NCBI GenBank assembly: GCA_964578835.1
Contig: CAZOEL010000138.1
Coordinates: forward strand, 1-9,052
Reading direction: 5' to 3'
Origin: CAZOEL01 sp964578835
GTDB lineage: Bacteria > Desulfobacterota > Syntrophobacteria > Syntrophobacterales > Syntrophobacteraceae
DNA length: 9,052 nucleotides
The notes beneath the pieces are model-generated. The model searched no databases. It saw nothing but the letters and a program-made list of their open reading frames with translations, and had not been told where the DNA came from. Positions 5,481 to 9,052 of the stretch are shown here, piece by piece (the first letter of the stretch is position 1; each line of letters starts with the position of its first letter). A program made the translations under genes and the position numbers.

Positions 5481-7883
5481 ATGAATGGCGCAAAGGTTGG
5501 ATTGGTAAAAAGGATCGTTTTTATGTCATTCTTCGTGTTGCTTTCCCACTGGTCTGCTCCCGCCAACATGGAACTGTTTGCGACGGGGGTTCTCGATGCG
5601 CGCGCTCAAGAAATGGAAGATAAGACGCTTTCACCCTATTTCTTTGTCGATTCCGGTGATGATTCCGTCGATCGACTTCCGCTGAAATCGACTTCCGCGG
5701 ATGTAAAAATAGCGGGAGTCATAGCCGATGTCACCGTTTCTCAGGTCTACAAAAATGAAGGAAAGAAGGCGCTCGAGGCGATCTATGTCTTCCCCGCCTC
5801 GACGCGCGCCGCAGTGTATGAAGTGAAGATGACCATTGGCGAGCGCACGATCGCTGCTCAGATTCAGAAGAGAGAGGAGGCTCGCCAAACGTACGAAAAA
5901 GCCAAACGGGAAGGGCGGAGCGCATCGCTTTTGGAGCAGCAGAGGCCTAATGTCTTTCAGATGAATGTGGCGAACATACTTCCGGGCGATGAGATCAAAA
6001 CGGAGTTGCGCTATACGGAGCTGCTGACGCCGACGGACGGAATGTATGATTTCGTCTATCCGACGGTAGTCGGTCCGCGGTATTCCAATGCGCAGGCCCA
6101 TCAAGCGCCTCCATCCGAGAGATGGTCTCAGAACCCATATCTTCATGAAGGAGAAGCTCCGCCCTACAGCTTTGATATCAAGGCGCATCTTTCCGCCGGG
6201 CTTCCAATAAAGGAGATGAGCTGTCCGTCGCACAAAACCACCATCAGCTATGAGGGGAAGGATAGGGCGAGCGTCATTCTCGATCCCTCGGAGCAGGCGG
6301 GTGGGAATCGCGATTTTATTTTGAAGTATCGCCTCTCCGGAAATGAAATCGAATCCGGATTGCTGCTCTACGAAGGAAAGGATGAAAACTTCTTTCTGCT
6401 CATGATGCAGCCTCCAAAGCGCTTCTCACAGGCGGACATCACTCCGCGGGAGTATATATTCATCGTGGATATTTCAGGCTCCATGCATGGTTATCCCCTC
6501 GAGACAACGAAAAAGCTTTTGAAAGATCTCATTGGCGGGCTGGGACCGAAGGACGCGTTCAACGTGCTGCTCTTCGCCGGTTCGTCGCAAGTTCTCTCCG
6601 AGAAGTCTTTGCCGGCTGATGCCGAAAATATCCGTCGCGCACTAGATCTCATTGAAAGACAGCAGGGAGGGGGAGGCACGGAGCTTCTGCCGGCCATGAA
6701 GCGCGCTCTTGCTTTGCCTCGATCGGAAGGACGCTCGCGCACCCTCATCATTGCCACCGACGGCTATGTCACTGTGGAGCCCGAGGTCTTCGATCTCATA
6801 GGCAATAAGATTGGCGACGCCAACTTTTTTGCCTTCGGAATAGGATCGAGTGTGAACCGGTTCCTCATCGAGGGCATCGCGCGCGTGGGCCGGGGAGAAC
6901 CTTTCATCGTGACCAAGCCCGAGGAAGCGCCGGCTCTTGCTGAGAAGCTTCGAAAATACGTTCAGTCTCCGCTCCTCACACGCGCCCGGCTCGATTTCGG
7001 GTCATTTGATGCTTATGATGTCAGCCCTTCGGGCATCCCGGATCTATTCGCCGAGCGTCCGGCGATCATTTTCGGCAAGTGGAAAGGAAATCCTGCTGGA
7101 AACATCAAAATAAACGGCCTAAGCGGAGGCAAAAAGTATGAGAAAAATGTGAACGCGGCCTCATCCCTCCCTGCGCCCGAGAATTCAGCGTTGCGCTACT
7201 TATGGGCGCGCTCGGAGATTGCCGAGCTTGCCGATTACAACAAATTGAGAGCTTCTGATGAAAGAATAGCCAAAATAACTGATCTTGGCCTGAAATATAA
7301 TCTTCTCACGGCTTACACATCCTTTGTCGCTGTAGACACCGAGGCGCGCCGCAAGGGAGAAGACTCGGCCGTCGTAAACCAGCCTTTGCCATTGCCTCAA
7401 GGCGTCTCCGACTTTGCTGTGGGACAGTCGATGTCCTTAGCGAGGCAACCTTCTCCCGCTGCCCCCCCGCTCGAAAGCCGCAGTGATCGGACATACGAAA
7501 CGGCTGGAAACGGAGCGAAGGCTCCCGGTACGACCAAAGAAGAGAAGGCGAAGCTCGTGGAACAAACTCGGATCTCAATTTCCAATTTGACGGTGAAAGG
7601 AAACTTATCTGAAGCCACGGTCCGGAAAGTGATCGAAGAGAACCTTTCTGATATTGAAGAATGCTATCTCAAAGCTGGGGGAAAGAGCGCTCCTCGCATA
7701 ATCAACCTCCAGTGGAGCGTCGACGGAAGCGGGAGATTGAAGAACCTTCAAATTAGGCAGAAAAAAGATATCCAAATAGCTTTGCTCGAATGCCTTCGAA
7801 AAGAAGCCGAGTCATGGACCTTTCCCGCTCCGCAAGAGGGCGGAGAGATAGTCGTCAATCTAGAATTGATCGTCAGCCGCTGA
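5481..7883 (+). CDS. Exported VIT and VWA domain protein with AgmX/PglI-like C-terminal domain
   Basis: 800-residue protein. A basic N-terminus (VGLVKR) and hydrophobic segment suggest Sec export, with possible cleavage near ARA-QE (residue 42). A VIT domain spans about 50-185 (VTVSQVYKNEG, ALEAIYVFP, NVFQMNVANILPGDEI). A von Willebrand A domain spans about 322-495 with an intact MIDAS: DISGS (D330, S332, S334), T400 in GGGGTELL and D427 in ATDGYV. A Pro/Ala/Ser-rich linker runs about 630-695. Residues about 705-800 (VRKVIEENLSDIEECY ... SWTFPAPQEGGEIVV) match the TonB-like AgmX/PglI C-terminal domain, including the Cys pair C728 and C771. VWA domains bind protein partners through a metal ion, so adhesion or envelope assembly is a reasonable inference. 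No sortase motif or C-terminal anchor is seen. AGGAGG lies 4 nt before ATG 5481. Confidence 0.92.
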   Translation: MNGAKVGLVKRIVFMSFFVLLSHWSAPANMELFATGVLDARAQEMEDKTLSPYFFVDSGDDSVDRLPLKSTSADVKIAGVIADVTVSQVYKNEGKKALEAIYVFPASTRAAVYEVKMTIGERTIAAQIQKREEARQTYEKAKREGRSASLLEQQRPNVFQMNVANILPGDEIKTELRYTELLTPTDGMYDFVYPTVVGPRYSNAQAHQAPPSERWSQNPYLHEGEAPPYSFDIKAHLSAGLPIKEMSCPSHKTTISYEGKDRASVILDPSEQAGGNRDFILKYRLSGNEIESGLLLYEGKDENFFLLMMQPPKRFSQADITPREYIFIVDISGSMHGYPLETTKKLLKDLIGGLGPKDAFNVLLFAGSSQVLSEKSLPADAENIRRALDLIERQQGGGGTELLPAMKRALALPRSEGRSRTLIIATDGYVTVEPEVFDLIGNKIGDANFFAFGIGSSVNRFLIEGIARVGRGEPFIVTKPEEAPALAEKLRKYVQSPLLTRARLDFGSFDAYDVSPSGIPDLFAERPAIIFGKWKGNPAGNIKINGLSGGKKYEKNVNAASSLPAPENSALRYLWARSEIAELADYNKLRASDERIAKITDLGLKYNLLTAYTSFVAVDTEARRKGEDSAVVNQPLPLPQGVSDFAVGQSMSLARQPSPAAPPLESRSDRTYETAGNGAKAPGTTKEEKAKLVEQTRISISNLTVKGNLSEATVRKVIEENLSDIEECYLKAGGKSAPRIINLQWSVDGSGRLKNLQIRQKKDIQIALLECLRKEAESWTFPAPQEGGEIVVNLELIVSR

Positions 7884-7902
7884 TTGGAAGAGTGACGCAA
7901 AG

Positions 7903-7917
7903 CGTTGACAGTCAACG
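7903..7917. terminator. Palindrome after the VIT/VWA gene (weak terminator or operator candidate)
   Basis: CGTTGACAGTCAACG is a perfect 7-1-7 palindrome located 20 nt after the stop codon. As RNA it could form a 5-bp stem with a 5-nt loop, but no T-tract follows, so it is a poor intrinsic terminator. A binding site for a dimeric protein is equally possible. Confidence 0.25.
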
Positions 7918-7971
7918 GATATTTCCATGTGATCCGGGCTTTTAATGCTCTGATGCCGAATGCTTGATTTT

Positions 7972-8032
7972 GGATGCTGGATAGACATACGCAGGAATTG
8001 CGTTTGAAGCTTCACTGCGGCGTCCAGCATCC
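7972..8032. repeat. 10-bp inverted repeat near the start of the first Cys-motif ORF
   Basis: GGATGCTGGA (7972-7981) is exactly inverted as TCCAGCATCC (8023-8032), with 41 nt between. It lies at the transition from the VIT/VWA gene to the accessory-looking region, so it could mark a recombination junction. The signal is short and may be chance. Confidence 0.3.
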
Positions 8033-8297
8033 GGGATCTTCCAAATCATCGCTCTTGGGGCGGGCTCATGATCCAGGCATATTCCACGGTCTGCCGGTTA
8101 CATCCGGGACAACTATAGTCCATTGTTATGAAAAACGGGATGATGGCGCTGACTGTGTGGAAAACTGCCTACAGAATAAATGGAAAAAACGGCGACCTGA
8201 TTATTACCTCGGTTCAACTGGAACAGACTGTCAAGAATATTCTGAAGACACCCTAGACAATTGCATAAGAAATTGCAGGAAAAGTAAGAAACCTTAA
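7974..8297 (+). CDS. Cys-rich short ORF A, possible orphan Rhs/polymorphic-toxin C-terminal tip
   Basis: The open frame encodes up to 107 residues. The N-terminal half is unremarkable and ATG 7974 has no ribosome binding site, so the real product may be a truncated remnant. The C-terminal half is distinctive: C65-x20-C86-x10-C97-x3-C101 with the core STGTDCQEYSEDTLDNC, plus extra Cys at 51 and 61. The same signature with the same spacing recurs in the ORF at 8789-9037, so it is a real domain. It reminds me of short C-terminal ends of Rhs-type proteins, some of which carry a conserved G-x-(D/N)-C-Q box near the end. No Rhs repeat or core is present in this window. A small membrane-protein gene follows after 22 nt. 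Function unknown; toxin-tip identity is inference. Confidence 0.5.
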   Translation: MLDRHTQELRLKLHCGVQHPGSSKSSLLGRAHDPGIFHGLPVTSGTTIVHCYEKRDDGADCVENCLQNKWKKRRPDYYLGSTGTDCQEYSEDTLDNCIRNCRKSKKP

Positions 8298-8319
8298 CAG
8301 CAAGAATGGACTAAATACA

Positions 8320-8677
8320 ATGTCAGTTCCCATTAAGCTACAGTTCATTTTGAGGGTTGTTTGGGTGCTTATGTGCGCCGCGATTTTTTACAGCTTCATA
8401 GGCGGCAACACTGCAGTATTCGAAAATCAGGAACGCACCGTATCCTTTGTTTTGACTATGTTGATTGTCACCTTTCCGGCAGGGACAATAAATAGTATGG
8501 GTTCTTCTCTCTGTGCAATCTTTATTGCTCCCTGATCTGTTTTTTGGAAAAGAAGTCGATCTCTTTATTAGATGGTCCTGTTTGACTATTGCTGGCTATA
8601 TTCAGTGGTTCATACTTGCGCCTTGGATATATAAAAGAATTTGGCGCGTTAGGAAGCGAGGAAAAGAGGATGAGTAA
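8320..8677 (+). pseudogene. Small membrane protein gene interrupted by a frameshift
   Basis: The first part, from ATG 8320, encodes two hydrophobic segments (LRVVWVLMCAAIFYSFI; FVLTMLIVTFPAGTI) and stops at TGA 8533-8535. The adjacent +1 frame continues without a stop from 8492 to TAA 8675-8677, encoding DLFFGKEVDLF, a third hydrophobic segment (CLTIAGYIQWFILAPWIY) and a basic tail (KRIWRVRKRGKEDE). Joining the frames near 8492-8533 gives one three-helix protein of roughly 118 residues. I recall small membrane proteins with a GYxQWF-type last helix next to Rhs genes, and an immunity-like role is possible, but that is inference. The likely cause is a one-base indel in the TTCTTCTCTCT tract (8502-8512). 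A sequencing error or recoding are alternatives. The ribosome binding site is weak. Confidence 0.6.
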
Positions 8678-8719
8678 TCGATTGTGTGTAAAAGGAAAAC
8701 AGAGTCAAGGCGGGTAACC

Positions 8720-8764
8720 ATGCTTAAATGTGGGATGATCGCACAGGCGCTTGTTGTGGAATGA
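8720..8764 (+). other. 14-codon frame before Cys-motif ORF B
   Basis: ATG 8720 opens MLKCGMIAQALVVE and ends at TGA 8762-8764. It is in the same frame as ORF B, which resumes immediately after the stop. The frame is too short to support as a gene on its own, but it may be the beginning of a broken copy of ORF B. Confidence 0.2.
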
Positions 8765-8788
8765 TGTCTACGAAAAGTTGGCCTTTTT

Positions 8789-9037
8789 TTGGTCCAGGCC
8801 AACCTAGTCAGGATTCATGATCGAGCAACTTATATTGATGCGCGTGATTCAGTCGATTATCGAACCAGCGTCGATCAGTGTGTGAAGAACACAATATTGG
8901 ATCCCATCCGCCCGCATTATGGGATTCCTTTTGGTACTGACTGCCAGGAAAGATCATCTGGTAAATTGGAATCTTGTCAAGCTCAGTGTAAAGGAAAGCC
9001 AGGGCTATCTTGTTCTGTGATGATTGAACAATCGTAA
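8789..9037 (+). CDS. Cys-motif ORF B, second copy of the domain in ORF A
   Basis: The frame reads from TTG 8789 to TAA 9035-9037 (82 residues) and is open back to 8765, so the true start is uncertain and no ribosome binding site is seen. C31-x20-C52-x10-C63-x3-C67 repeats the spacing of ORF A exactly, with GIPFGTDCQERSSGKLESC around the second and third Cys. Outside the motif the sequences are clearly diverged, so this is an old duplication or an independently acquired member of one family. A second frame (ATG 8761, MMSTKSWPFF...) enters the T7 run at 8784-8790; a one-base slip there would fuse it to ORF B. The N-terminus may therefore be damaged. The copy ends 15 nt before the window edge, so a partner gene could lie beyond. 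Confidence 0.5.
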   Translation: MVQANLVRIHDRATYIDARDSVDYRTSVDQCVKNTILDPIRPHYGIPFGTDCQERSSGKLESCQAQCKGKPGLSCSVMIEQS

Positions 9038-9052
9038 CGCCCGGTTAGCCTC

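Noticed and set aside
5631..6233. 200-codon minus-strand frame inside the VIT/VWA gene
   Set aside because: Overlaps the conserved VIT domain entirely; the product is Arg-rich and has no family character.

Overview
The window looks like bacterial chromosome of about 50% G+C. The best clue to its source is a small protein with a corrinoid-protein-type [4Fe-4S] domain (4465 to 3935, minus strand), a kind I associate with anaerobic Desulfobacterota and other former Deltaproteobacteria. The AgmX/PglI-type C-terminal domain on the VIT/VWA protein fits the same broad group. This assignment is inference from protein families.

Layout. Positions 1-201 are a nested inverted repeat with perfect 35-nt termini, MITE- or REP-like, and no gene. 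A small glycine-zipper lipoprotein (574-819, plus) follows. An isochorismatase-family cysteine hydrolase (1559-936, minus) is divergent from a serine alpha/beta hydrolase (1892-2692, plus). The region between them carries an out-of-frame signal-peptide-like mini-ORF. Next come four minus-strand genes, in transcription order: an unknown 164-aa protein (5068-4574), the Fe-S protein (4465-3935), a four-helix DUF599 membrane protein (3840-3136) and a HIT-family protein (3133-2708). The last two are 2 nt apart and probably translationally coupled.

A 412-bp divergent intergenic region with several repeats precedes a large exported VIT/VWA protein (5481-7883, plus). This protein has an intact MIDAS and an AgmX/PglI-like C-terminal domain, which suggests a cell-envelope role.

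The last 1.2 kb (7884-9052) looks accessory. Two short ORFs share a cysteine signature with identical spacing (C-x20-C-x10-C-x3-C, with GTDCQE at the second Cys). Between them is a small membrane-protein gene broken by a frameshift. The arrangement resembles orphan C-terminal tips and associated small membrane genes left downstream of Rhs/polymorphic-toxin loci. It is the most promising candidate here for a little-described system, but no toxin core or activity can be shown from the sequence.
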